A DNA stretch of 32,638 nt from Hadesarchaea archaeon (GTDB taxonomy: Archaea; Hadarchaeota; Hadarchaeia; Hadarchaeales; Hadarchaeaceae), in contig JAUWXQ010000004.1 in NCBI GenBank assembly GCA_030616305.1, positions 1-32,638 of the forward strand. The letters are read 5' to 3'. Positions 16,444 through 26,189 of the stretch are shown piece after piece (positions within the stretch are counted from its first letter, which is position 1; every line of letters begins with the position of its first letter). Both the position numbers and the translations under genes were made by a program. Below the pieces are notes generated by a model that was not told the origin of the DNA, searched no databases, and was given only the letters and a program-made list of their open reading frames with translations.

Positions 16444-18144
16444 CTAATGATGTTTCGTGCCCTTATCCGCGCGCACTCGTTTCATGGTTGCCTCTGGGTC
16501 ACGGTAGTATTCTTGAATTACCCGCCCGACTTCGAAGATATTTCTGACTTCACGTTTCCTCATCCAATCGAGCACCGCCGCGCGCTTCTCAAGCTCTATC
16601 TCAATGTCGGTGCCGCGCAACCCGCTGAATTCAGCTATCTTGCGTTTAATCCTGCTCGGCACTCCCGTAGGCTCGACCACATCGGTGCGGGGGTTCCACT
16701 TGAAGATGCGGCTGAGCTGGGGCTTGCCACCCTCCAAACCCGTTACCTCTGCCACCTCCGTTACCCTCCGGATTTGTCCCTTTTGGCGGTGATAGATGCG
16801 CTGCTGCATCACGATCACATCGAGCGCCGGTATCATCATGTCCGGGACAGACATGGGGGCCTCTGTCAAACGGGTGATGGTCTCAGCCGCGCTGTTTGAG
16901 TGAACGGTGCCCGCGCATCCCTCATGACCTGTATTCATGGCCGTGAACATCGTGCGAGCTTCTGGACCTCGAACTTCACCAACGATCAAACGGTCGGGCC
17001 TCATCCTAAGGGCGTTCTTGACTAAGTCATCCATGGTGATCTCTCCGCGTCCCTCCACGTTTGGCGGTCTCGTCTCAAGTCTAATCCAGTGCTTGTGGGG
17101 GAGCTGGAGTTCGGCCGTGTCCTCGATCGAAATGATACGCTCCCGCGCGGGGACAAAGGTCGTAGCTGCGTTGAGGGAGGTCGTTTTTCCGCAGCCGGTC
17201 CCCCCTGCGAAAAGTATGTTGGCGGGCTTGATGCCGAGACCGTCCACGATCAACCACAGGAAGGCCGCGACATCCGTAGGTAGGGTGTCGTAGTTTAGGA
17301 TATCGATTATCGTGAGCGGGTCCTTTCGGAATTTTCGTATGGAGATCGTCGGCCCTTCCAGGGAGACCGGAGGGATGGTAGCGTTCACCCTGCTCCCATC
17401 TGGCAACCGCGCGTCTAGCAGAGGCGTCTGCTGGTCGATTCGCCTGCCCACCACACGGGCCATTTTGTCTATGAGGTACTTGATCGAATCCTCGCTCTCA
17501 AATACCACGTTTGTGGAGCACATTCCGTGATTTCGATGGTAGACGTAAACGGGCTTGCCCACAGCCGTCACCATTATGTCCTCGAGATTGTCGTCAGCTA
17601 TCATGGGATCGAGCGGGCCGAACCCCAACATGTCCCGCACCGCCGACTCACCGAGCTCCTTTATGCGCCCAGGGGGGAGGCGGGTGCCCTTGCTCTCCTT
17701 TTCGATTATCTTGAGAATCTCGTGCATGAAAACGCGTTTACGTTCGGCTAGGTCCGGGATTCGGTCCGGGTCGATTTTTATCTCCTCTGCGGCCTTTTCC
17801 TTCGTTGCGGTGAGGAGTTTTTGCTCCTCTTCGGTCAGCTTGGACATTTTCAGCTTGTAAAACGGGATGACCTCGCCCTCGACCGACAGGATCTCAACTT
17901 GGCCGTATTTGTCCAGCACCTTTCCAGTTGTGGGGATTATCTCCACCTTTGGACCGGGGGGCAACGCCATCTCGGGCGTCGGCTTGGGTGCCTCCTTGGT
18001 TGGTATTGGTATCTCAGGGAGAACCTTTGAGATGATTTCGGATAAATCTACTCCACCACCTCTAGACCTACGCCCGGCCGGTTTGGGGGCCCTAACAGCC
18101 CTTTTTCTCGATCGAACGGCTGATTTTTTCCGTTTCTTTGACAC
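16444..18144 (-). CDS. tadA: Type II/IV secretion ATPase (TadA/CpaF/VirB11-like)
   Basis: Walker A FAGGTGCGKTTSLNA; RIISIEDTAELQLPHKHWIRLETRPPN; MRPDRLIVGEVRGPEARTMFTAMNTGHEGCAGTVHSNSA. Confidence 0.95.
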   Translation of the reverse strand: MSKKRKKSAVRSRKRAVRAPKPAGRRSRGGGVDLSEIISKVLPEIPIPTKEAPKPTPEMALPPGPKVEIIPTTGKVLDKYGQVEILSVEGEVIPFYKLKMSKLTEEEQKLLTATKEKAAEEIKIDPDRIPDLAERKRVFMHEILKIIEKESKGTRLPPGRIKELGESAVRDMLGFGPLDPMIADDNLEDIMVTAVGKPVYVYHRNHGMCSTNVVFESEDSIKYLIDKMARVVGRRIDQQTPLLDARLPDGSRVNATIPPVSLEGPTISIRKFRKDPLTIIDILNYDTLPTDVAAFLWLIVDGLGIKPANILFAGGTGCGKTTSLNAATTFVPARERIISIEDTAELQLPHKHWIRLETRPPNVEGRGEITMDDLVKNALRMRPDRLIVGEVRGPEARTMFTAMNTGHEGCAGTVHSNSAAETITRLTEAPMSVPDMMIPALDVIVMQQRIYHRQKGQIRRVTEVAEVTGLEGGKPQLSRIFKWNPRTDVVEPTGVPSRIKRKIAEFSGLRGTDIEIELEKRAAVLDWMRKREVRNIFEVGRVIQEYYRDPEATMKRVRADKGTKHH

Positions 18145-18305
18145 GGGGCTACCAAGATTATGTATCTTTTGAATGGTAAAAAGATTGGTGACCTACTCCA
18201 CCACGAACGGCAGAACTTCCTTCCCTGTTTCTTATCAAACCCCCCGCCCGCCACAAGAGTTAAATATCGAATCGGTGCTATTTCCATAACTGATGAGGAG
18301 TCAGA

Positions 18306-19952
18306 ATGAGCGCGTTAACTGGTAAACAAGTACTTGTGTTGCCCGAAGGCACCCGAAGGATGATCGGCCGGGATGCCCAGCGGATGAATATTCTAGCGGG
18401 CCGCGTCATCAGCGAGGCCGTCCGCACGACCCTCGGGCCGCGCGGCATGGATAAAATGCTAGTCGATAGTTTGGGTGATGTCGTCATAACAAACGATGGG
18501 GTAACAATCCTCAAGGAGATGGAAGTCGAGCACCCTGCGGCTAAGATGTTGGTCGAGGTAGCGAAAACGCAGGACGACGAAGTCGGGGATGGCACGACCA
18601 CCGCGGTGGTGATCGCCGGAGCTTTGCTGCACGAGGCCGAACGCCTTCTAGATCAGACTATCCATCCGACCGTGATTGCCAGCGGTTACAGGATGGCTGC
18701 TGAAAAAACACAAGAGTTCCTGAACAAGATTGCGGAACCAATAAAGATAGACGATGAAGCGCTCCTGAAGAAGCTAGCGATAACTGCGATGACTGGAAAG
18801 AAAGCTGAAAGCTCGAGAGAAAAACTGGCCGACCTTGCCGTGGAGGCTGTTAAACTAATAGTGGACAAGACTGAGGGTGGGTACATTGTGGACATCGATT
18901 ATATAGGAATAGAGAAAAAGCCCGGCGAGAGCACCGATGACTCTCAGCTGATTAGAGGAGTGATATTGGACAAAGAGCGTGTTCACCCCGGAATGCCGAA
19001 ACACGTGAAAAATGCGAAGATCGTCCTCCTTGACTGCGCCCTTGAGATCAAGAAAACTGAAACCGATGCGGAAATCCGAGTCACGAGTCCCGACCAGCTA
19101 CGCGCATTTCTGGATGAAGAAGAGAGCATGCTGAAAAAGATGGTCGATCAGGTGGTCGCAACTGGCGCGAACGTGGTCATCTGCCAGAAGGGCATAGACG
19201 ACATGGCCCAGCACTACTTCGCCAAAGCTGGGATCTACGCTGTCCGACGCGCGAAGAAATCCGACATGGAGAAGCTCGCGCGCGCCACGGGTGGGAAAGT
19301 GGTCACGAACCTAGAGGACATCTCTCCTAAAGATCTCGGGAATGCAGGTCTAGTCGAGGAGCAGAAGATAGGCGAGGACAAGCTGACGTTTGTCAAAGAG
19401 TGCAAGAATCCGAAGGCTGTGAGTATACTGATACGAGGCGGCACCGAGCACGTGATAGATGAGGTCGAGCGAGCGGTTCATGATGCTCTGTCCGTTGTTG
19501 GTGCTGCGATCGAGGACGGGAAAATCATCGTTGGTGGCGGTGCACCTGATATTGAACTTGCGAAGCAAATACGTGAGTATGCGGGGACGGTGGGTGGGCG
19601 TGAGGCGCTTGCCGTGAACGCATTTGCAAACGCGATTGAATCGATCCCGCGAACCCTGGCTGAGAACGCGGGTTTGGATACCATAGACATCCTCGTGGAC
19701 CTCCGAGCCAAGCATGAAAAACCTGGCGGGAAGGATTTCGGAGTCAATGTTTACAATGGAAAAACCTCCGACATGGCGAAGGAAGGCGTCATAGAACCGC
19801 TGCGCATCAAGGCCCAGGCCATCAAGTCCGCAAGCGCAGCAGCGATAATGATATTGCGGATCGATGACGTAATAGCTTCTTCCAAGGGGGGAATCACTCC
19901 ACCAGGAGGGCCGGGTGGACCTGGTGGATACGGTGGAATGGAAGAGGAATAA
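18306..19952 (+). CDS. Thermosome subunit (group II chaperonin)
   Basis: [48 protein letters not shown] tail. Confidence 0.98.
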   Translation: MSALTGKQVLVLPEGTRRMIGRDAQRMNILAGRVISEAVRTTLGPRGMDKMLVDSLGDVVITNDGVTILKEMEVEHPAAKMLVEVAKTQDDEVGDGTTTAVVIAGALLHEAERLLDQTIHPTVIASGYRMAAEKTQEFLNKIAEPIKIDDEALLKKLAITAMTGKKAESSREKLADLAVEAVKLIVDKTEGGYIVDIDYIGIEKKPGESTDDSQLIRGVILDKERVHPGMPKHVKNAKIVLLDCALEIKKTETDAEIRVTSPDQLRAFLDEEESMLKKMVDQVVATGANVVICQKGIDDMAQHYFAKAGIYAVRRAKKSDMEKLARATGGKVVTNLEDISPKDLGNAGLVEEQKIGEDKLTFVKECKNPKAVSILIRGGTEHVIDEVERAVHDALSVVGAAIEDGKIIVGGGAPDIELAKQIREYAGTVGGREALAVNAFANAIESIPRTLAENAGLDTIDILVDLRAKHEKPGGKDFGVNVYNGKTSDMAKEGVIEPLRIKAQAIKSASAAAIMILRIDDVIASSKGGITPPGGPGGPGGYGGMEEE

Positions 19953-20026
19953 TCTAGCAGCCGAAAGCAAATCCACTCAATCAAAAAATTTTTAACGCAA
20001 CATTAAGAAAAGAAAAAGGCGGCAAA

Positions 20027-20572
20027 ATGAATCTCATCCCAAGATACATGTTCCTTACACGTGGAGTCGGACATCACCGGGAAAAGTTAAGGTCATTCGA
20101 ATATGCTCTGGAAGACGCGGGAGTTGCAAAATTTAACTTAGTTTCGGTCTCAAGCATCATACCTCCTCAGTGCAAGCTCATACCTTGGGAAAAAGGATTG
20201 AAGCTTCTGCAGGATGGACAAATACTCTTTGGCGTGTTCGCGAAATGCGACAGCAACGAGAAGAGAAGGCTTATCACCGCAAGCATAGGTTGCGCTCTTC
20301 CCGCGGACAAGAAAACCTATGGATACATCAGCGAGCATCATACCTACGGGCAGACGGCAGAAGAAGCTGGCGACTATGCGGAAGATTTAGCGGCTTCCAT
20401 GCTTGCAAGCGCCTTGGGTTTGCGATTCGATCCAGATAAGAGTTGGAACGAGAGAAAACAAGCATGGAAAATTTCTGGGAAGATCGTGCGAACCACAAAC
20501 ATGACTCAGACGGCCCTGGTAAAGGAAGGGTTATGGTCGACTGTCTTCGCAGCTGCCATTTTCGTTTTATAG
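20027..20572 (+). CDS. pdaD: Pyruvoyl-dependent arginine decarboxylase
   Basis: LVSVSSIIPPQCKLIP self-cleavage region; GVGHHREKLRSFEYALEDAGV. Confidence 0.9.
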   Translation: MNLIPRYMFLTRGVGHHREKLRSFEYALEDAGVAKFNLVSVSSIIPPQCKLIPWEKGLKLLQDGQILFGVFAKCDSNEKRRLITASIGCALPADKKTYGYISEHHTYGQTAEEAGDYAEDLAASMLASALGLRFDPDKSWNERKQAWKISGKIVRTTNMTQTALVKEGLWSTVFAAAIFVL

Positions 20573-20597
20573 CGCCAAAATTGAACTCTTTTTAGAA

Positions 20598-22130
20598 CTA
20601 TCCGATTCGCGGACGACCGGTCATCTTCTCGAGCAACATCCCCTCAATTTTCACTGGTGGATTTTGTTTTGCCATCCTCAGGGCCTCGCCTAGCTTTGTT
20701 TCATGCTCAGCATAAATTTCAAGAAGCGGTTCTCCTTTACCAATCTTACGTCCCTCCTTCAAAAGTATTCTTAGCCCCGCACCCTTGCCACGTGGAGCAC
20801 CTGCCGCACGGACTATCGCGTTAATGCGTTTGTTGTAAATTTGGGTCACATAGCCAGAACGAGGCGCCGGTATTGTTTCCCTTTTGTCGCCGATAGGGAT
20901 ATCATCGGGCTTGATGTCTGGGTTGCCGCCTTGGGCTTCGATTATCTCGCGCATTTTCTGGTATGCCTTTCCAGATTTTAATAACTCCATTGCTGTTTGT
21001 CTGCCCAGACCAGTAGCCGATGCCCCCCCTAGCTCAAGCATTATCCCGGCCAAGCTAGTCGCCTTCTCAATCAGGCTGCCCGGCCCGTTGCCGCGCAAGG
21101 TCTCAAGCGCTTCCCTCGCCTCAAGCGCCGGACCAACGGCATATCCAACCGGTTGGCCTCCATAAGTCACAGCTGCTTCCGCCTGTATGTTCAGCTTATG
21201 CCCCAGGTCTATGAAATCGTGCGCCAAGCTACGCGCATCCTCCATGTGCTCGACCTTTGCTCCTGGTCCGGCCGGGATATCGATAAGGATGCGGTCAGCG
21301 CCGACTGCGAGTTTCTTTGCCATCACGCTGGCCAATAACTGGCAGCGCGGGTCTACGCCAAGCATTCGCTCGGTGCGGATGATGACATCGTCCGCCGGTG
21401 CGAGCCTGACCGCGCCACCCCATGCCAAGATCCCCCCGACCTTTCTGACTATTCGCTTGATCTCATCCAAACTGAACGTCACGTTTGCCAGAACCTCCAT
21501 CACGTCCGCCGTTCCCGCTCCGCTGGTTATCGCCCGACTGCTGGTTTTGGGGATTGTCAGACCTGCCGCTGCCACGGTGGGGACAACGATCAAAGCGTAC
21601 TTGTTACCTGGAACACCACCTATGCTGTGAACGTCCAAAACTGGCTTTACTTCGAGATCGAGCTTATCACCTGTTCTAACCATGTGCTGGGTTAAAGCGA
21701 CGATCTCACTCGTGGTCATCCCTTTGATATGCTCGGCCACGACGAAGGCGGTCATCTCTGTGACGGTGAGGTTCTCTGCGGCTATGTCCTTGACGATGGC
21801 GCCAATCTCATCTGAGGAGAGCTGCTGCCCATCCATCTTCTTTTTGATGGCGGCGATGGACTTCGGGCGGGGGGCCAGCGAGACTTCCACCAAATCGCCC
21901 GGCTTTAGCCCAAAACTTTCGGTAACCTCGACAAATGTACCAAGTTCGCCTTGTTGAACCATTCGCCTCGTGGCATTTGCTATGGCTACTACCTTGGTTT
22001 TGGGAGTCGATAGTTTCACTCGGTCGCCCGCGAAGTGCCCGAGTTCCTCAGCATCGTCCTCGTGCAACACGACGATGTTCCGCCCGGTTTCCATGTCCAG
22101 AGGTTTTGTCTTTAGTTTTAGAAATTTCAT
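20598..22130 (-). CDS. deoA: AMP phosphorylase (archaeal DeoA family)
   Basis: MKFLKLKTKPLDMETGRNIVVLHEDDAEELG...DVHSIGGVPGNKYALIVVPTVAAAGLTIPKTSSRAITSGAGTADVMEVLANV; start moved from 22229 to ATG 22130, so it no longer overlaps the upstream gene. Confidence 0.93.
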   Translation of the reverse strand: MKFLKLKTKPLDMETGRNIVVLHEDDAEELGHFAGDRVKLSTPKTKVVAIANATRRMVQQGELGTFVEVTESFGLKPGDLVEVSLAPRPKSIAAIKKKMDGQQLSSDEIGAIVKDIAAENLTVTEMTAFVVAEHIKGMTTSEIVALTQHMVRTGDKLDLEVKPVLDVHSIGGVPGNKYALIVVPTVAAAGLTIPKTSSRAITSGAGTADVMEVLANVTFSLDEIKRIVRKVGGILAWGGAVRLAPADDVIIRTERMLGVDPRCQLLASVMAKKLAVGADRILIDIPAGPGAKVEHMEDARSLAHDFIDLGHKLNIQAEAAVTYGGQPVGYAVGPALEAREALETLRGNGPGSLIEKATSLAGIMLELGGASATGLGRQTAMELLKSGKAYQKMREIIEAQGGNPDIKPDDIPIGDKRETIPAPRSGYVTQIYNKRINAIVRAAGAPRGKGAGLRILLKEGRKIGKGEPLLEIYAEHETKLGEALRMAKQNPPVKIEGMLLEKMTGRPRIG

Positions 22131-22185
22131 TTTATCAAGTAATTTTAATTGAAACTGATTTGATTTAAACATTCTTGGGTTCTGG

Positions 22186-22641
22186 CTAAAGTCGAACCAA
22201 ACTAGTTTCTTTCTCCGTTTTAAGCACAACCAAGGTGCGGCTGCTGTTAACCCCGGGAATCCGATCCATCTCGTGCAGTATCTCGTTAAGCTTGAGGGTA
22301 TCGTCTGTGATGATCTTCACAAATAGGTCGTGTTCTCCCGCGACCTCATTGATTTCAAGCACCTCGGGTCGTTTGTTTAGTTGAGCTATTACCTCACCGC
22401 ATGTGCCTGGCGCGGTAGAAATGCCTATGAACGCCTTTAGTTTTTTGCCCAAGAGCTGGGGATCGATAATCGCGACGAATTTTTTGATTACTCCCTCGTC
22501 GACCAATCGCTTGACGCGCTTGTGGACGCCAGAGGAGCTGATGCCAAGTCGCTTGGCGAGCTTGGCGTAGGGCACTTTCGCGTCCTCCTGTAGCAGGTTG
22601 AGAAGCTTCCGATCGATTGCATCCAGTTCCATTTTCTCCAC
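22186..22641 (-). CDS. Lrp/AsnC family transcriptional regulator
   Basis: LDAIDRKLLNLLQEDAKVPYAKLAKRLGISSSGVHKRVKRLVDEGVIKKF; GEHDLFVKIITDD. Confidence 0.95.
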   Translation of the reverse strand: MEKMELDAIDRKLLNLLQEDAKVPYAKLAKRLGISSSGVHKRVKRLVDEGVIKKFVAIIDPQLLGKKLKAFIGISTAPGTCGEVIAQLNKRPEVLEINEVAGEHDLFVKIITDDTLKLNEILHEMDRIPGVNSSRTLVVLKTEKETSLVRL

Positions 22642-22732
22642 TTTCCGAGGGCCTTGAACCCCTCCGAACCACCATTTGTGTGTATAATTTATAAGTTTTT
22701 CGGTTTATAGTAAATAATCTCCACTTTTTCAA

Positions 22733-22770
22733 TAAATTGGTAAACTTTATATACAAAAATGACCAATTTA
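22733..22770. promoter_or_regulatory. his operon TATA box flanked by a perfect 9-bp inverted repeat
   Basis: taaattggt (22733-22741) and accaattta (22762-22770) flank AAACTTTATATAC (22742-22754). Confidence 0.65.
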
Positions 22771-22784
22771 GGGTGGGATATGCT

Positions 22785-22952
22785 ATGCGGAAGTCCCTAG
22801 AAGTGCTGGTGAAGGAATCGGGCTGTGCGTTAGTCCTGGGTATAGACGGAGAGGGTGAGGTAGTGGAAACTATACTGACCTCACGCTTCGAGCGGAATTA
22901 CAAGTGGAAGCGATATACGGGCAGCGACCGACTTTCGGAGGGTAAAAAATGA
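22785..22952 (+). CDS. Small protein (55 aa), first gene of the his operon
   Basis: ATG at 22785 about 30 nt downstream of the TATA box; stop overlaps the hisC ATG. Confidence 0.6.
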   Translation: MRKSLEVLVKESGCALVLGIDGEGEVVETILTSRFERNYKWKRYTGSDRLSEGKK

Positions 22953-24019
22953 TTTCGAAACGCGTTAGGGAGATGCTTCGGTCAAGGGCTTCGTACCCGC
23001 TCGCCCGTAAGTACGATGTAAGGGGAGAGGTCATCAACCTGGCCTCTAACGAAAGTCCCTACGGCCCATCGCCACGCGTGCTTCAAGCACTCAGGCGTGA
23101 GATGGACAGAGTTGGCTTGTATCCTGACCCACGTGCCACCAAGCTCAAAACAGCGATAGCCGATTACGTGGGCGTGAGGACCGAGTGTATCACAATCGGG
23201 AACGGTTCCGACGAGCTCATGGACCTCTCCTGCAAGGCTTTTTTGGACCCAAGAGATCGGGCGCTCATCCCCTTACCGACGTTTGCGATGTACGAGCTGG
23301 CTTGCAGAAGTAACGGGGGGGTACCGAGATTTTTCAAGCTGCCGAATTTCGAGTGGCGCACGGGAGATCTCAAACGCGCCTTGGGTGGAGCGAAGTTGGC
23401 GTTTTTGGGGAGGCCTAACAACCCCACAGGTAACGGCGTAAGCCTAGAGGGGCTGCGGTATCTCCTCAAAAGCGGGAAGCTCATCATCGTGGACGAGGCA
23501 TATGTGGAGTTCGCTGGATATTCTGTCGCGAAGCTGGCACCGAAGTTCAAGAATCTGATCGTGCTTAGAACTTTTTCAAAGGCTTTCGGGCTCGCGGGTC
23601 TAAGAGTTGGCTACGCTGTTGGAAACCCCAAGTTGATCGAAGTGCTTGAGAGCATCCGCGCACCGTTCAACGTCAACCGCATAGCCCAAGTTGCGGCGGT
23701 TGTAGCTCTGAGCGACAGAGGCTATCTGCGCAAAGTCGTGGGCGCAACGCGGAAGAACCGCACGTACTTGCGCCGAGAACTCTTGAAGCTGGGCCTGCGC
23801 GTGTTGCCATCGGACGCGAATTTCTTAATGGTAAACGTGACGCCTCTCAAGACAAATGCACCAAAACTATGTGATTATCTAGCGCGAAAGGGGATCTTAA
23901 TCCGTGAGTTATCGAACTTCAGGGGCGCTGGGCCACGTTGGGTTAGAATCAGCGTCGGTAAACCCGAGCAAAACGAGAGGCTTGTAAACGCGATAAAACA
24001 ATTCAAAGGAGGTGTTTAA
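22949..24019 (+). CDS. hisC: Histidinol-phosphate aminotransferase
   Basis: NLASNESPYGPSP, GNGSDELMDL, FLGRPNNPTGN, VDEAYVEF, RTFSKAFGLAGLRVGYAV. Confidence 0.96.
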   Translation: MISKRVREMLRSRASYPLARKYDVRGEVINLASNESPYGPSPRVLQALRREMDRVGLYPDPRATKLKTAIADYVGVRTECITIGNGSDELMDLSCKAFLDPRDRALIPLPTFAMYELACRSNGGVPRFFKLPNFEWRTGDLKRALGGAKLAFLGRPNNPTGNGVSLEGLRYLLKSGKLIIVDEAYVEFAGYSVAKLAPKFKNLIVLRTFSKAFGLAGLRVGYAVGNPKLIEVLESIRAPFNVNRIAQVAAVVALSDRGYLRKVVGATRKNRTYLRRELLKLGLRVLPSDANFLMVNVTPLKTNAPKLCDYLARKGILIRELSNFRGAGPRWVRISVGKPEQNERLVNAIKQFKGGV

Positions 24020-24020
24020 A

Positions 24021-24884
24021 GTGATGGTCAAAATTGCCGTGCCGAAAGGACACCTAGAGGAAACGACCGTCAAGTTGCTCCAAGACGCGGGGATTGGAGT
24101 AATCGGCAGAGACGGACGCCAGCTCTTCGCCAGAACGAACGACCCGGAGATAGAACTGGTATTCGTGCGGGCGGAAGACATCCCAGATTTCGTCGCCAGA
24201 GGATCGACTGACTTGGGCATCACTGGCTACGACCTGATGCGCGAAAGTGGCGATGTAGATGTTGCAGAATTGCTGGACCTAAGTTATGGTTACACTCGTC
24301 TGGTGGTGGCAGCAAGCGAGAAATCCGGCATCAAATCAGTACGCGACATAAAACCGGGCGCGAGGGTGGCGACTGAATTTCCAACGAACACCAAACGGTA
24401 TTTCGCAGAAAAGGGAATCAAGATCGAACTCGTCGACATCACGGGAGCCGCTGAGATATCGCCGCTGATAGGATTGGCGGACTTGATCGTTGATGTAACG
24501 AGCACAGGCACAACTCTGCGCGCACACGGACTGAAGATAATCGACACGATCTTGGAAAGCACATCGAGGTTGATAGCCAACCGCCGAAGTTTGAAGGAGA
24601 AGAAGGCCAAGATCGACGACATAGTTACGGCCATCAACAGCGTGGTCAAGGCGAGAGGAAAGAAGTTGGTATTGATGAACGTGCCCGAAGCAAAGCTTGA
24701 AAAAATCAAGCGGGTGATGCCGGGGATGGCAGGACCAACAGTCTCCCGTGTCGAAGGTGCAAAAGGGATGCTAGCGGTTCAAGCGGTGGTCGATGAAGCC
24801 GAGGTCTACAAAGTCGTGAAACGCGCCAAGCAGGCGGGGGCCAAGGACATCCTCGTCATACCAATCGAAAGAGTGCTACCGTGA
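24021..24884 (+). CDS. hisG: ATP phosphoribosyltransferase (long form)
   Basis: IAVPKGHLEETTVKLLQDAG, STDLGITGYDLMRESG, DVTSTGTTLRAHGLK; start chosen after AAAGGAGGTG. Confidence 0.95.
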   Translation: MMVKIAVPKGHLEETTVKLLQDAGIGVIGRDGRQLFARTNDPEIELVFVRAEDIPDFVARGSTDLGITGYDLMRESGDVDVAELLDLSYGYTRLVVAASEKSGIKSVRDIKPGARVATEFPTNTKRYFAEKGIKIELVDITGAAEISPLIGLADLIVDVTSTGTTLRAHGLKIIDTILESTSRLIANRRSLKEKKAKIDDIVTAINSVVKARGKKLVLMNVPEAKLEKIKRVMPGMAGPTVSRVEGAKGMLAVQAVVDEAEVYKVVKRAKQAGAKDILVIPIERVLP

Positions 24885-25633
24885 AAATTCAGAGGGGTGT
24901 AGGCGTGTTGGTTGTTCCGAGCGTGGATATCATGCGGGGACGTTGCGTCCAGCTGGTGGGAGGAAAGCCAGATACCGAGCGGGTTTACGGTGACCCAGTT
25001 GAGCTAGCACAACGATGGGTGGCTGAAGGAGCAAAGTACCTACATGTGATTGACCTCGATGCCGCGATGGGCACGGGGGACAACTTCCAGAAGGTCGCTG
25101 ATGTCATATCGAACGTGAGGGTCGGCGTAGAGGTAGGGGGTGGAATCCGAACGCTTGAACGGGCGAACGAACTCTTGGGGATAGGGGCTGACAGGGTAAT
25201 CTTAGGTACGGCCGCGGTCAAGAACCCTAATCTCGTCGCGAAACTCGTCGAACTGGCAGGCGGTGCACGGGTCATGGTCGCGCTTGACTCTCGCGCAGGT
25301 AAGGTAACCATAGAGGGCTGGCGCTCTCAGACCGAAAAAACAGCACTCCAGTTGGCGAAAGAGTTTGAAAGGATGGGTGTGGGCTCATTGTTGTATACGA
25401 GCGTCAACGTTGAGGGGAGCATGCGTGGCGTGGCTGCACGTGAAATCCGAGAGCTCGTGAGCGCCGTCAAGATACCGGTGTTCGCTTCCGGAGGAGTGGG
25501 AACACTAGAAGACGTGCGCATAGCGCGGGAGGCGGGGGCAGCGGGGCTGGTTCTCGGGATGGCGTTATACGAGCGCAAGTTCACGTTAAGAGAGGCAATG
25601 GAGGTGGCGAGAGATGCGGGTCGGAAAGGTTGA
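24881..25633 (+). CDS. hisA: ProFAR isomerase
   Basis: VVPSVDIMRGRCVQLVGGKP, LHVIDLDAAMG, VEVGGGIRT, FASGGVGTLEDV. Confidence 0.95.
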   Translation: MKIQRGVGVLVVPSVDIMRGRCVQLVGGKPDTERVYGDPVELAQRWVAEGAKYLHVIDLDAAMGTGDNFQKVADVISNVRVGVEVGGGIRTLERANELLGIGADRVILGTAAVKNPNLVAKLVELAGGARVMVALDSRAGKVTIEGWRSQTEKTALQLAKEFERMGVGSLLYTSVNVEGSMRGVAAREIRELVSAVKIPVFASGGVGTLEDVRIAREAGAAGLVLGMALYERKFTLREAMEVARDAGRKG

Positions 25634-26189
25634 GCGAAAAACGAAGGAAACAAAAGTTGGGGTTAGGATCAACCTGGACGGGAGCGGCAAGGCAAGAGTT
25701 GACACCACGATCAAGTTCTTCGACCACCTACTCTCGAGCTTCGCCAAGCACGGCTGTTTCGACCTCGACCTCAAAGCTCGTGGCGACTTCGAACACCACA
25801 TCGCCGAGGACACGATGATCGCATTAGGAGAGGCAATCGAGCGGGCATTGGGTAAGAAAGTCGGAATCGAGCGCATGGGTGACGCGATAGTGCCGATGGA
25901 CGATGCACTGGTTATGGCCGCTGTGGACCTGGGTGGGAGAGCCTTCCCCGACATAGAGGCCAAGTTTGCGAAGCGGAAGTTGGACGACCTCAGCAGTGAC
26001 TTGGTAGCCCACCTGTTGCAGGCGCTGGCGACGAACGGAAGGTTCAACCTGCACGTGAAGGTCATGCGCGGCAAGAACGACCACCACAAGGCGGAAGCTA
26101 TCTTCAAGGCACTAGGGGTAGCGTTAGCCAGGGCAGTGAGCAAGACATCTCGGAGACGAGGTGTGCCGAGTACCAAGGGAGTGATCTAA
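25614..26189 (+). CDS. hisB: Imidazoleglycerol-phosphate dehydratase
   Basis: TTIKFFDHLLSSFAKHGCFDL, EHHIAEDTMIALGEA, KNDHHKAEAIFKALG. Confidence 0.97.
   Translation: MRVGKVERKTKETKVGVRINLDGSGKARVDTTIKFFDHLLSSFAKHGCFDLDLKARGDFEHHIAEDTMIALGEAIERALGKKVGIERMGDAIVPMDDALVMAAVDLGGRAFPDIEAKFAKRKLDDLSSDLVAHLLQALATNGRFNLHVKVMRGKNDHHKAEAIFKALGVALARAVSKTSRRRGVPSTKGVI

Noticed and set aside
19350-19976. 208-aa minus-strand ORF opposite the thermosome
   Set aside because: Antisense shadow of a highly conserved chaperonin.
22635-22727. Direct repeat tctccacttt (22635-22644 and 22718-22727) near the Lrp gene
   Set aside because: Only 10 bp, one copy overlaps the Lrp start codon; plausible by chance and weaker than the inverted repeat next to it.
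25586-26176. 196-aa minus-strand ORF opposite hisB
   Set aside because: Shadow ORF fully antisense to a well-supported conserved gene; composition is Ser/Ala/Arg-rich with no recognisable motif.
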